A DNA stretch of 64,000 nt from assembly GCF_964204645.1 (NCBI RefSeq), contig NC_134026.1, positions 12,426,450 through 12,490,449 on the forward strand. The letters run 5' to 3'. The DNA comes from Tubulanus polymorphus (taxonomy: Eukaryota > Nemertea > Palaeonemertea > Tubulaniformes > Tubulanidae). Made by a program: the position numbers and the translations under genes. The notes below the pieces were generated by a model, which ran no database searches, was not told the DNA's origin, and saw only the letters and a program-made list of their open reading frames with translations. Shown piece by piece: positions 22,839 through 34,991 of the stretch. Position 1 is the stretch's first letter, and every line of letters begins with the position of its first letter.

Positions 22839-22958
22839 TCTTATTCCCAGTCGGAAAACGATCTTTTCTAACTCTCATAACCCCCTCCGTTTCTGCACAT
22901 GCGCGGGAGTTTCCGGATGTAAACAAAAAGTGACGTACGCGGAAGTAAAAGCACGTGG
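22838..22958. repeat. CpG-rich inverted repeat, left copy
   Basis: Pairs in inverted orientation with 26636-26748. Shared parts include CACTTTTTGTTTACATCCGG, GCGCATGTGCAG-like text and GAGGGGGTTATGAGAGTTAG. It contains ETS-like (CCGGAAAC, CGGAAGT) and NRF1-like (GCGCATG) sequences, so it may be a promoter copy or a transposon end. Confidence 0.7.
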
Positions 22959-23835
22959 TAAAGTTTTCTTGCTTCTACCTCGGTGGTTCGAGTCCCATAG
23001 CAGTCAGGCAGGGAGAATAGTTGAAGAGTTTATAAGCGTTTATTGAATGTCATTTTAATAAGTCGTTATTCATTCGTTTAGCCTTGTCTTGATTAAACCG
23101 CCAATGCATAACTGATGGGTTCAAAATCCAAAAGAAAACTTTAACAAGATAAATTTATTCATGTCAATATTTCAAGTATTATTTTATATTATAAAAAAGT
23201 AACAAACTGCAATTTGTCCTTTCAGCATTAAGTAATTAAATTTCGAACAAATGCAGTAATGAGTTATGAATAATTAATAATGATAGTTATTATAAATTTC
23301 GATATTAATATATAAAATCTACCACAGTTTGAGGTCCTCCATTTCGGAGTTGACAGTGAAACCAGTACAATATAGGCTAAAATGATACCTTGTTCCATAA
23401 CTGACCCGGCAGCTATAGAATTGAACTGATTATAACTTATTGGAGTTTACAAAAGTGACCCGACCGATTAGGAGAACAAGGTATCATTTTATTTTTAGCC
23501 ACAGATCTAAAAGTATTTAGGATGCTCAGAAAACACCAAAACAATGAAAGATATTGAAATATGAGTACAAAAACAACGTTATTTTATAATATACAGTAGA
23601 CTCCGCTGGAATCAGAAAAATGTTCAACTCAGATAGTTGTTTAAATATTTTTTGTTACATTAGCGAAGGAATACATAACATCCACTACTCTGTAAAATAT
23701 AAACATTGTGTAAACTGACAAGAAACAAACAGCTTGATGGCCAGGGAACTACTATCCATCAATAAATAAATGAAAAAGGTAAACCTCTCCTTCCACGTGA
23801 TTTTGGTGTTCACACGATGGAAACTGAATGTAAAT

Positions 23836-26590
23836 TCACCTTTCAAAGTTAATCTTTTTTCCGGCCTTTAAATCTTCTCTCAAAAGTTTAGATTTTCTTT
23901 CCATTTTCTTTTTTGAGCATTCGCCATCAATCTGAATAAAATAAATTCTCGGTTATTACCAATAGTTCAGATGTTTGGGTTTATATCATATTATATATTG
24001 GTTAGTTATTGTTCTTATTCACCATAAAATAATTAATTGTAAATAGTCACACATTGGAATTCCAATAGGCCCTATTAAATGTTAACTTTTCTTATTTTTG
24101 AAATAGGTAAGTAGCTTCCCGGCATTCAAATTCATATGTACTAGCAGGACCTGGTAATAATGGCAAAATTTACCACACAGCACTCAAAATACTATCGATT
24201 ACATTATTCCAACATGAATATCACCATGATCGCCTCGAATTTGGGCAAATCTGACCTACAGCCATTCTATCAATTATCCCACGGCAATTGTTTTAAAACC
24301 TGCAGCATTTTTTAATTTCAAAAATGCCGTAGCAAATTATCAATTCATTGTAGGGACAAATCACCATCAAAGTTTTTTTGAAATGTCATTAAGACAATGA
24401 GTAAATCAACTTATGATGAACAAACTTTATTATTCAACCACTTAATGTATTTATCTATTAGGCCTAAACACTGCAGGCAATAGATTCATAATTTGGGCAC
24501 CAGTGCATTGTTCTTGTGTTACTACTCAAGCACTGCCTGTCTTATCTTGGAGTAATCATGTCAAATGATTACTCCAAGGTTTTATAATAGAACTGCCATC
24601 ACCTCTTCTGTTTTTATACAATGTGACAAATGATTGAGTGACAGATCATGATCAAAGCACTTAAAGTCCTAGACAATTAGTATAAACAGCAATAGTTTTA
24701 CAACCTGCAGCAAATGCCACCTCTGCCATCCTTAATTTCAAGGCCTGTGATGGACATAGAGTTTAACCCTAGTCTATACATCCATGATGACACTTATATA
24801 TAAAGTACCATTGTATTCTATTATATAATTCTGCTGTTGTAATTTGAGGGCAAATAAAGTTATTACTATTATTAGTTATCAGTTAGGCCTACTTACTTTA
24901 TAATCAGGAAATTGGATGACTTCTCTAAGTTGGATCTGGGCTGGACAATTCAGTTTTTTAGTATCTTGAATGTGAAGTTTTCTTCTCTGGAATGTGTGAT
25001 CTGCTTTTGCAGCTTCCTGAAAGACAAAATATTACAAGCATTATTTTTGATGGATCCAGTAGACATTTAGGCCCTACCCATCACATAGAGAAAAGTGCTT
25101 TCTAGCGAAAAAAACTGTATTAAAGGCAAACATTTTCAAAATAATTAGAATGCTGTATGAATATAATGAGAACCATGGTCCATTGCCAGTGATAACAGTT
25201 GGTATAAGGGTGGTGACTCACTTCTTTTCCCTCATGGTATTTCTTCTTGAAACTTTCTTTCCTATCTTTCCTGTGGTGGCAGTTCAAAAGACAGTTCCCA
25301 GTTATCATGAATGGTATTATCATCGCTTTTAATTCCTTCTTTCCAGTTGTTGTTCCGATCACAGGGGTTTGGCGATGGGCTTGGATTTTATTTCCGGGTT
25401 GTTGATAATCTCGCGAGAATGGCGCTAAATATGAACTGCGAATAAATTCAAAATATCACGGAAATACCTTGTGTTTATATTGTTTATTTATCCGCTATAA
25501 AGTTCTGATAAACGATTGGTCGTTAAGAATCATTATCAGACGGTCGTCACGCTTTACTATATAAAATCACAAGGGATGAAACGCCAGGCCTCCGCTGTAC
25601 TTAAATTTTCAGCCAGAAAGTTGGGACAGTCACGTGACATTCTGATGACGTCATCGCATTTAAAACTTTAACACGAAAAGTTAACATATTCACAGACCGA
25701 TATCAATTGTCAGATTATGATTCATATGAAATAAATAACTTATAAGGAATAAATTATGACGAAATATATAATTCATAGTAAAAAAATGCATTTGAATGTA
25801 AGTTATTCTCAAATGTTTTTCGTATCATAGTTTCCATCTTATATGCTTCAGTTTCGCGTTCAGTCAAATAAGAAGCGTTAAGTCACGTGACTGTCCCAAC
25901 TTTCTGGCTGGCACAACTCTGAAGGCGTTTCATCCCTTGTTCTTTTATATAGTAGCGTGACGACCGTCTGATAATGATTCTTAACGACCAATTGTTTATC
26001 GAAACTTTATAGCGGATAAATAAACAATATAAACACAAGGTATTTCCGTGATATTTTGAATTTATTCGCAGTTCATATTTAGCGCCATTCTCGCGAGATT
26101 ATCAACAACCCGGAAATAAAATCCAAGCCCATCGCCAAACCCCTGTGGTTCCGATCTGCATCTTTGAAGAATACCTTGTGATTTCCAAGCTCTGTAAAAA
26201 TAAGAACCAGAGTCAGAGAAAGTGATGACAAATATTTAGAAATGTAGGCCTAATTAGAGGTCCCAGAAACTTGAAATTTTGCAGTCACAACTATATATCT
26301 AATATGAATTGTTAAGGCTGTATAATTGTAATTGTAACATCAACTAGGCTAATAACAGTTAACTGTTTGTAAGTTTGTTAGTGTAGACGCCTACACATGA
26401 TTCCCGAAAACCTTAAAATAAAAATTAATTTACCTTTACTGTCTACTAGTATTGTTGCACCAAATTTCGCCGTTTCCCGAACTTTTGAGAACCTGCTCAA
26501 TGTCTCAAGTTCGTAATTCCGAATATGTTCAAAAGCTTGTTCAACATCTAAAGTGAAATTATTGTCCATTTTGAACAACAGAGCTGCCAA
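23836..26590 (-). pseudogene. CARF-like (calcium-responsive factor-related) spliced gene, disrupted
   Basis: Four leftward exons with good splice sites: 26590-26435 (start MAALLFKMDNNF), 26191-26148 joined across a MITE to 25351-25222, 25016-24897, and 23931-23836. The third exon encodes TKKLNCPAQIQLREVIQFPD, which resembles the zinc-binding core of CARF-like transcription factors (K-K-x-C-P-A then REV..FP). The last exon is lysine-rich (CSKKKMERKSKLLREDLKAG). Exon 2 is broken twice: by the 788-bp MITE and by an in-frame TAG or frameshift near 25275. CpG-rich promoter-like sequence lies just upstream. Assignment to the CARF family is tentative. It could be a host gene or a gene carried by the surrounding mobile block. 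Confidence 0.5.
25360..26147. mobile_element. MITE, 788 bp, long inverted arms, 8-bp target duplication
   Basis: Ends CACAGGGGTTTGGCGATGGG and its complement, with about 280-bp inverted arms. Flanked by GTTCCGAT at 25352-25359 and 26148-26155. It interrupts exon 2 of the CARF-like gene. An 8-bp duplication with CAGGGG-type ends suggests hAT; no transposase is encoded. Confidence 0.85.
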
Positions 26591-26635
26591 AATTTGCTGT
26601 GAGCGTGCTGTGTAATAATTGAAAAATGCGCCGCG

Positions 26636-26748
26636 TACTGTTTACTTCCGCGTACGTCACTTTTTGTTTACATCCGGAAACTCCTGCGCATGTGCAGAAA
26701 CGGAGGGGGTTATGAGAGTTAGAAAAGATCGTTTTCCTTCCCAGTCAG
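26636..26748. repeat. CpG-rich inverted repeat, right copy
   Basis: Inverted partner of 22838-22958, located immediately upstream of the CARF-like gene start at 26590, so it is a plausible promoter for that gene. Confidence 0.7.
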
Positions 26749-26759
26749 CAGAGACAGGT

Positions 26760-28360
26760 TCTAAAGATCATAGAGTGCATCGCTGGAGGGTTTCCGATCC
26801 ATATAATTGAATTTGAATTGGTGCGGTGGCGCTCTCAATGCGGAAGTTTTTGTCATTCCGAATTTTTTCAGTCGGCGACGGACGTTTATCGTTGTAAGCG
26901 ATGTAATATGTAAAAAAAATACAGGGAAACCTATCTCAATTTGTTTTTAGCGATGCAATGCAGCGGAACTAATAAGGAACATTTTGATATATAACATGAT
27001 CATAGTACACTATCCCTGATGGAATAGGCCTAATAAGCTCCACTCGACAAACACGTTCCCGTGCATTTTTATCTCTCACACACACAGCCCCTCTACTAGT
27101 CAAGTACCTAGCCGTTGTTCCTGAAACAACGTCTAGGGCGAAAGTGCTCATATAAGGTTAATTTTCGTCCCTCATTTTGAGGGACGAGGCTTTGAGCGTC
27201 TATTTCACCCCTTAAAACACCATCAACTTACATCAAACTGACTGTTCTGTAATCAGACGGAAGTTAACTATTGTTTGTGCATAAATTTGTAATCCTAAGT
27301 AGCTTTTGACGATCGTAGTAGCTCAAAACTTTTGACTAGTCGCCTCAAAAAACTGTTAAAGTGAAGCAACAGAACAAATATGGCGGCTCTTCGTGGTGCG
27401 TGATGGGAGTGTAAATTACGCATTCGAACTTAAACTTGGTGCCAATGCAGATATTATTCTTGTTTCAAATTATTAAGGTTAAAATTGACCGAAATTTATG
27501 CGTTTTATCAACAAAAAATAAGATTTAGAGTAATTGTAGAGAGACATATTGAATTTTCACATTTTATTAATTTAGTCCGTATTGGAAATCCCGATAGTGG
27601 CAATCAATTCAATTCAAATCAAAACAATAAATTCTCCGGTTCAGGATTTAAATCATCAAAAAATTTATTATAAAACACGTTTTCAAAGTCAACAAGGTAA
27701 CTAATTTATTTATTTTAGTACAAAGGTTTGATTTGACACTAAAATCAGTTGTTGCATTGCAATTAACAGGAGTTTACCTCTATATGATACTTTAGCGTCA
27801 GACGTTTTACGGAACCGTAACAACGACTGGTATTCAGACTACCCCTCTACCTACCATCAATGCCTAACCCATGTTCGACCAACTGTGGGCGTTTTCCTTT
27901 GAAACATAAGCCTAATTGTAAAAGATAAGCATTAATCTAAGTTAATGCTGCATCTTTATCATGAAACCTAAGAAAGATTATTCCATTATTTAGGCCTATT
28001 CAAATTTTCTGTCCACTACCACGTGGAAAAAAGACCCAGTCAAAATTGTGCATCACGCTTTGACGAAGAAATTGGTTCTAGGCTATAAATTTTATGACTC
28101 AAACGAATCTTTTCCTCAACAAAGCCGCTTTTAGTTTGATGCAAAATGTCATTTGCTTTTAAAATGTGTAACTAGGCCTAATCAAAAGGATATTTCAAAA
28201 GCAAACTTTGCCGGGCCAAGAGCCATATTGAATTCAATTTTTCCGAACCATTATGCCTCTTTCATCATAACATTATTTATCCTATTTCAAAATCTTAGGC
28301 CTACAAGTAGAGAGAGGCCCTACGTTGGGTTCAAATCGGAATTTTAAGATTTATTTCATT
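26760..28360. other. Non-coding stretch with a possible promoter
   Basis: No gene was recognised. CAAATATGGCGGCTC at 27377 resembles a YY1-type start-site element (ATGGCGGC), and an imperfect GTCCCTCATTTTGAGGGAC stem lies at 27168-27188. Short frames here look accidental. Confidence 0.35.
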
Positions 28361-28365
28361 TAATT

Positions 28366-28862
28366 CCAGGTTTTCACTGTAGATTATTAAAGACATGTGG
28401 CGTTGTGGGAGTTCATAGTTGTTTGATAATCCATCATTTGTAAGTGTAAAGCTATTTGAGGGATTCGAAACCGACATTTTGTAAATTTTGTAGCTTTATT
28501 ACGTTTAATTCCAGATGTTTATCATGACACGTTTCATTTTGGGGGTTTGTCAGCGAGTTGGTATGCTGTCGGCGGAAGTAGTTTGATAATTCGTTTCATG
28601 TAAGTAAACAGCTATTTGAAGGATTCGAAACCAAAATCTGTATTGTGAATTTTTTAGTTGTATTTTGTTTGATTCTAGGTGAATAGGACATGATTCATTT
28701 TGGGAGTTTTTCCGCGAGTTTGTATACTGTCAAATGAAGTTTCTTCGTCAATTTGTCGTATGTAAGTATCAACCTATAGGTTATATAGGCCCTATTAGGG
28801 GTTCGATACAGAAATTTGGTGAATTCCTCAGATTTATTTTAATTTATTCCAGGTTGTTATCA
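28366..28862 (+). repeat. Tandem array of exon-like units with splice signals
   Basis: Three and a half diverged repeats of about 135-175 bp. Each has a T-rich tract ending in TTCCAG or TTCTAG, 70-90 bases of similar sequence (CATTTTGGGAGTTT-type, GCGAGTT), then ATGTAAGT or TTGTAAGT, and a GGATTCGAAACC-type segment. The acceptors are near 28369, 28512, 28679 and 28853; the donors are near 28440, 28600 and 28760. The units contain stops in most frames, so they are more likely non-coding exons than a protein repeat. Confidence 0.6.
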
Positions 28863-29136
28863 GAAAAATATGTACTTTATTTCATAGGTTGGTCTTTGAT
28901 TGAAAACTAAAAATGGATGATAGCTCTAAATTTGATGTTGATTCACATGACAAATCTAGTAGGGTAACTCCACGTAATTTCGGAAGGTATTTTCGGATGC
29001 GCTGTTTTGACGGATGATTTTCGACATGAAAAAATGCCGTTGGAAGGTGGATATTTTTACAGCCTGATATTTCTGCTTCCAACTATTACTCCAGAATCGA
29101 TTTGAAATATATCCATTAAAATAACTTACCAGTATG

Positions 29137-29656
29137 TGTTGGAAACTGGTGTATTTCATATAGATATATATGTTGATTTATTATATTTCTTTAGAGCTAT
29201 TTCTATAATGTATTCAACATTCAGTAGTGTGATTGTACTGTGTTTGAAGCGTATTAAATCCTGCAATTCATCATTTTGTTACGCGAACTTAAACATTTTT
29301 CGCGCTTATGACCAGCACGGTATTTAAACCTGTGAATTCTTGGCTAGGCGTCAGTCTGGTTCTATATACCCCTTGTACGGCACAGTTATTGTAAGTATTT
29401 ATATCAATTTAGATTTGCTGGATTTCAAACTAAAGTTTGGCCTTTTGAATGTTATTTGTCTAAATCTTGTATTTTTTGTACCTTTGTAGCAAACCTCACT
29501 CACTCACTCACTCACTCACTCACTCACTCACTCACTCACTCACTCACTCACTCACTCACTCACTCGCTTAGTCGTTCTGTCATTGTAAATAAATGAGCGT
29601 ATTGGAACTGTGAATTTTTGTCGTCGTTTGTTGAGGATTTAGGACCAGGCTGAACA
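29137..29656 (+). repeat. 5' LTR of BEL/Pao element
   Basis: 520 bp, TG...CA ends. Contains an AATAAA (29589), a TATATA-type promoter region and a CACT microsatellite (29501-29565) much longer than in the 3' LTR. Confidence 0.9.
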
Positions 29657-29660
29657 TAGT

Positions 29661-31050
29661 TTGAATAACTATTACGACCGACGATTCGCCATGAGTGTTT
29701 CAAAGGATGAGAAAACGAAACAAAAAGATACTCGTACAAGTTTGGCTGGATGGCTTACCAGAGCAATTAAAGCTGTTGACGACGTTAGGATTCGAGCCGC
29801 AGTGGAGCCAGCGAAACAGAGAATCACGTCACAGTTAGGTTCGCTTATGACGGCCAGCTCGAGATATGTGGACAGTCTAGAAAGCGACGAAGAAATCGAA
29901 AAAGCAGGATTGTGGCTAGACACGTATTATAATCGAGCGATGGAGGCGCTAGAGAAGTTGGATTCTTTCTCTTACTCGCAATCAGAGAAAGGCCAGCAGG
30001 CAAGTTTGAATCCAAGTGCGCATGAATTTCGAGTGAACCAGCCCATGGACGATGGAGAGAATTTTGTACCGGTATCATCAGCAACGCCGGAACCCAATAT
30101 TCAGGATGCACCAATAAGTGGACAACCAGTTTCGTTCGTGACTATCGACAGTTGGATCGACAACTTAATCGATGAGGTCGAGACCATCACGACCGCTGAC
30201 ACCGCGTCACAACCGTCTCTTGAAGATGCGTTCCTTAGAATGGAGCTCGGACCTTCGGAGCTTCGGCAGGGACCTACCGAAAGTGGAACTCCCCATGTTC
30301 GATGGGTCGGCATTTGGCCGCGGTTCATCGAACAATTCTACCTACAAGTACATTGTCGACCGGGAATTGTAGACGCCAGAAGAATGGATCTGTTGCAGAA
30401 TCATGTAAAAGGTGAGGCGAAAAAACTCATATACGGACTTGTTTATAGTGGTAGAAACTATTCTACGGCTCTCAAAGAACTGAAATTTGTATTTGGACAT
30501 CGTGTTCATGTAGCTAGAACGTATATTGATTCAATTTCTACGGGTTCTGTTGTAAATTCATACGATTCCATCTCGTTGCGTAGCTTTTATGTATCTGTTA
30601 GAGATTGCCTTATTACATTGAAACAAATGAATTATATGTCAGAAATTGGGAGCAGTGATTTGTTATTTAAAGTTACTAGGCGTATCCCAGTTGATAGACG
30701 TTCTAAATGGAATGATTTTGTACGTCGAATTTCTAGAACTCGTGATCCCACTCTATTTGATTTAGAAAACTGGCTTCGAGATTGTGTCGAGGCAGATTTT
30801 GGACCATTCTCGTTGCAAAACAAACCTAGGAAATCTAGTAATCATGTGAATGTCGCTAATGGTCCACAGAGACCACATGTATTTAATTCCAGGGTGCATG
30901 AGCCTATAAAATGTATCGTTTGTTCGGATAGCCATTCTTTGAATAGATGCAAGGCTTTTCAAGATAAGTCTGTCACTGATCGATTCACAATTGTGAAAAA
31001 ATATCGTTTATGTATCAATTGTTTGAAAACATTTTCTTGCTTCCTGCACT
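29661..31050 (+). CDS. gag: BEL/Pao gag polyprotein part
   Basis: An open frame of about 460 codons beginning shortly after the 5' LTR. The second Met at 29691 (MSVSKDEKTKQKD) is an equally likely start. The central part follows the BEL gag pattern (WPRFIEQFYLQVH, MDLLQNHVKGEAKKLIYGL, then LIYGL-like repeats of helical segments). The C-terminus has the first half of a zinc-knuckle region (CIVCSDSHSLNRC). A frameshift near 31045 separates it from the second half (CREAGCGKMHHTMLH), which is in the pol frame. In intact BEL elements gag and pol are one frame, so this is a lesion. Confidence 0.8.
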
Positions 31051-31056
31051 TCTGCT

Positions 31057-33665
31057 GTGCGGTGCAGAGAGGCAGGTTGCGGGAAAATGCACCATACGAT
31101 GTTACATCTTCCGTCGCAGAGTAGTCAGATTCCAGATAGATCTATGTTGAATATTCCGTCGTCTGATATTTCGCGTCAAAATGCGTCCTTAGAACGTGGT
31201 GATTCTGCAATTAACCAAAATGCAATTTCAACTGAAACTGATTGTAACAATGTGTTTTTCCAGGTGTTGCCGGTTACAGTTCAGGGAAACAATGGACGTC
31301 GTATTGCCACACATGCTTTGTTAGACTCCGGTAGCGATGTTACCTTAATTCATGAAGATTTGGCTGATGAGCTTGGGTTACCGGGTGAGAAACAATTATT
31401 AACAATAAGTACCCTCAATTCTAGTGTTGCGCGTCAATCTAGGTGTGTTACTTTTACCGTTCGTGGCAATGATCCAGATTCGAAGGTTGTTAATATTTCA
31501 CGAGCCTGGACTACTCATAACAATATCAATTGTCCGCCTCAGACGTTTTCTGAGGTTTCTCTCAATAAATTATCACATTTGAATGGTTTGTCGTTTACGG
31601 ACTATTCGCCTTGTCAGGTTAAAATTCTCATCGGTGCAAATGTGCCTCAAGTGCACGTGCAATTAGAGGTTAGGGAAGGCAGCTCCCAGCAGCCTGCAGC
31701 TATAAAAACCAGACTCGGTTGGTGTTTGTTTGGTAATATGTCGTATGTAAACTCCTCCGTAGCTAATGTTAATACGATAGTTTCTGACCCTCAACTTATT
31801 GGTCATTCGCTTACAAAACAGCTTGATCGTTTTTGGTCGACTGAATCTTTCGCTGTTGCTTATCCTGATCGTGTTGGTTCCGTTGAAGATCAACGGGCTT
31901 CAAAAATCCTGTCGAATACGACTCGCCTAGTAGATGGACATTATGAGGTCGGAATGTTGTGGCGAGACAATGAGAGTGTTTTGCCTGATAATTATTCGTT
32001 AGCTCGCAAAAGATATGATTTGTTGGTAAATCGGTTGGCTTCTGATCAGGTAATGAAAGAAGGCTATTGTAACACTCTTAATGGTTATATCACTGATGGA
32101 TATGCGCGTTTATTATCTCCGTCGGAAACTATGTTAAGAACCTCAAGAACTTGGTATATTCCCCATCACTGCGTATTTAATTCGAACAAACCCGGAAAAT
32201 TCAGAGTAGTTTTTGATGCTGCTTCAAAGTCTCAGGGCTTATCACTGAACGATTTATTAATGACAGGTCCTGATTTGCTCAATAGCTTATTTGGAGTTTT
32301 GCAGAGATTTAGATTATATGAAACAGCGCTTGTCGCTGATGTACGAGCTATGTTTCATCAAGTCAAAACATCCGAATTAGACTCCGATTCATTAAGGTTT
32401 CTGTGGCGACCAGACGCATCTACTGGCCCACCTAGTACATATAAGATGATAGTACATATATTTGGTGCTAAAGACTCGCCTAGCTGCGCAAATTATGCTC
32501 TGAAGCGCTCGGCTTTAGATAATGCACTGGAGTTTAGTGACTTGGCAGTAAATTCTGTTATTCGGGATTTTTATGTTGACGATTTTTTGAAATCGGTTCC
32601 AGGTGATGAGGCCGCTGTGCAACTGGCAAGTGAGGTTACAGAGGTTCTTCTTAGGGGAGGGTTCCATCTGACAAAATGGATGGCCTCAAGTAAAAATGTT
32701 TTGATGCAAATCCCCCAAGCAGAGCGTGCTAATCCGTCGTTAGACTTAGATTTTAGCGAGTTACCTATTGAACGGACTTTAGGAATAAAGTGGAATGCTC
32801 AGATTGATTGTTTCGTTTTTAGACCGGTAATTAAACCTGTCGCACCTACCAAGCGAGGGATTCTAAGCGCTGTATCTTCTGTGTTTGATCCTTTGGGATT
32901 TTTATCTCCATTTACGCTAAAGGCTAAATGTTTGATTCAGGATATGTGGCATTGTGGTTTAGGTTGGGATGAAAAGATATCCGGTCATCTTTTTGAAACT
33001 TGGTGTGCGTGGCAAGACGAGTTGCTATTATTACACGATTTGAGAATCCCTCGACTTCATTTGTTCTTGTCACCTTCTGCCGAAATGTGGCACGAGCATC
33101 GGAACGAGCATTCGGCTGTGTTGGTTATTTGCGTTATAACACGGGTGAGTTTTTTACCTGTTCATTTCTTGCTTCTAAAACGCATCTTGCTCCCGTTAAA
33201 CATCCTTTAACTATACCGAAGTTAGAACTTCAGGGTGCTGTTATGTCAATTCGACTGGGTGAAACTTTGAAATCAGAAATTTCTGAGATCCGTGATGTTG
33301 TTTATTGGACCGATTCTCAAACGGTATTACGGTATATACACAATGAAAAGAAGCGTTTTAAGACATTTGTTGCGAATCGGGTGAGCGAAATTCGTGAAAG
33401 TTCATCACCTAATCAGTGGAAGTATGTTCCTTCAAATTCAAATCCCGCTGACGATTGTACCCGCGGACTTTCTGCGGTTGCCTTATTAACATCGTCTCAT
33501 AGATGGTTTAATGGCCCAGAATTTCTGCAACAAGCTGAAACTAGTTGGCCACCTCAACCTAATGTTGGTTCTATATCTGATCTAGATGAAAATATAAAGG
33601 CTGCAACAACTGCGAATCGAACTCTTTTGACTGTGAGGCCGCAATTAATCTCAACAATCTCGTAA
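31057..33665 (+). pseudogene. pol: BEL/Pao protease, reverse transcriptase and RNase H
   Basis: The frame at 31057-33210 starts inside the zinc-knuckle region, then has the aspartic protease (HALLDSGSDVTLIHEDLADE), the Pao-type reverse transcriptase with GKFRVVFDAASKSQGLSLND, ALVADVRAMFHQV and the catalytic FYVDDFLKS, and a following thumb/connection region. A frameshift near 33120 moves the reading to the frame ending at 33665. That part continues with KLELQGAVMSIRLG and the RNase H segment VVYWTDSQTVLRYI, NPADDCTRGLS. A further shift near 33660 precedes integrase. Key catalytic residues of protease and reverse transcriptase are present. Confidence 0.85.
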
Positions 33666-33697
33666 ATCCTGAGCGATACTCGCGTTGGTATCCCTTA

Positions 33698-34972
33698 TTG
33701 CGAGAAACCGCATGGGTTATAAGAGCTATCAAGAATTTCGCCTCAGTGATACCTCGTCTCAGATTTAAAAAGGTAACGACCCTTTGTTTGCAGCTCGATG
33801 AGTTGAAATTTGCTGAGGTCTGCTTAGTGGCAGGAGCTCAACGAGAATGCTTTCCCGATGCATACCTTTCTCTTCAAGAAAGTAAGATGAAACTTCAGCA
33901 TCCTCTGAAATGCTTAGATCCGTTTTTTGACGGCGCGTGTATTCGTATTGGAGGTAGAATGCACGGTGCTCGTTACGTCCCGTTAGAAGCGCGGCATCAA
34001 TTGCTTTTACCTTATAATCATCATATAACAGAGCTACTAATGCGCAAAGAACATCTTCTAAATTACCACGCTGGGCCTGAGCACGTGATTGCTTCTACGC
34101 GTCAGAAATACTGGCCAATTAAAGCTCGAGTCGTTGCTAAACGAGTAATTTCTAGTTGTTTTGGGTGCCGACGTCGTTCGGTCGTCCCTAGGATTCCATT
34201 CATGTCAGATTTACCTGCATATCGAATCATGAGTCATTGTCGACCATTTCAGCATTGCGGGGTGGATTATTTTGGTCCCATGTACATAAAAAGAGGGAGG
34301 TCTAATTTGAAAGTGTGGGTTTGTTTGTTTACTTGTCTGGTAACTCGGGCAATTCATTTGGAATTAGCGAAATCTTTGGAAACTGATTCATTTCTGCTGG
34401 TTCTCTGTAATTTTATTGGTCGACGAGGTCGACCGGATGAAATGTTTAGTAACAACGGCTCGAATTTTATCGGAGCCGAAAAAGAGCTCAAAGAGTGTTT
34501 GATTAATTGGAATCAGTCGCGTCTTTCTGAATTTTTAAGTGAAAAGGGTACAAGGTGGCATTTCAATCCACCTAGTTCTCCCCATTTTGGTGGAGCTTGG
34601 GAACGTCTTGTAAGAACGGTAAAGGTCGCTCTTAAATCTGTCTTAAGGGGCAGATCGTTTTTTGAAAATGTTTTGCGCACAACACTGATTGAAGTAGAGG
34701 CAGTGGTGAATAGTCGGCCACTCACTTATATTAGCTCAAAACCTCAAGATTATACCCCACTTACGCCTAATCATTTTCTCCACGGAGGTGCTACATCTAT
34801 TACACCCCAAGGTGTTTTTCATGAACGTGAAATTAGTAGTCGTAAGCGTTGGCGGCAGAGTCTGGTTTTGGCAGACCATGTGTGGCAACGATGGTTAAGT
34901 GAGTATTTACCTTCCCTGACAGTGCGTGGTAAGTGGTTCACAGAGAACCGTAATGTTAGAAAGGGAGATTAA
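33698..34972 (+). pseudogene. BEL/Pao integrase, first copy
   Basis: Contains the HHCC zinc-binding region (LLNYHAGPEHVIA, then CFGCRRR), and the catalytic core CGVDYFGPMYI (first Asp), MFSNNGSNFIGA where the second Asp is replaced by Asn, and HFGGAWERLV (Glu). The C-terminal part reads VNSRPLTYIS and VLADHVWQRWLSEYLPSL. It ends at a TAA after RKGD. The last 688 bp is duplicated in tandem downstream. Confidence 0.85.
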
Positions 34973-34991
34973 GTATTATTAGTAGAAAAAG

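Noticed and set aside
22729-22926. Leftward 65-codon frame in CpG-rich DNA
   Set aside because: Lies in the inverted repeat; the other copy at 26619-26810 is open in a different way, and there is no conservation at the protein level.
25120-25362. Leftward 80-codon frame as a separate gene
   Set aside because: Its sequence is exon 2 of the CARF-like gene read in another frame and runs through the MITE junction.
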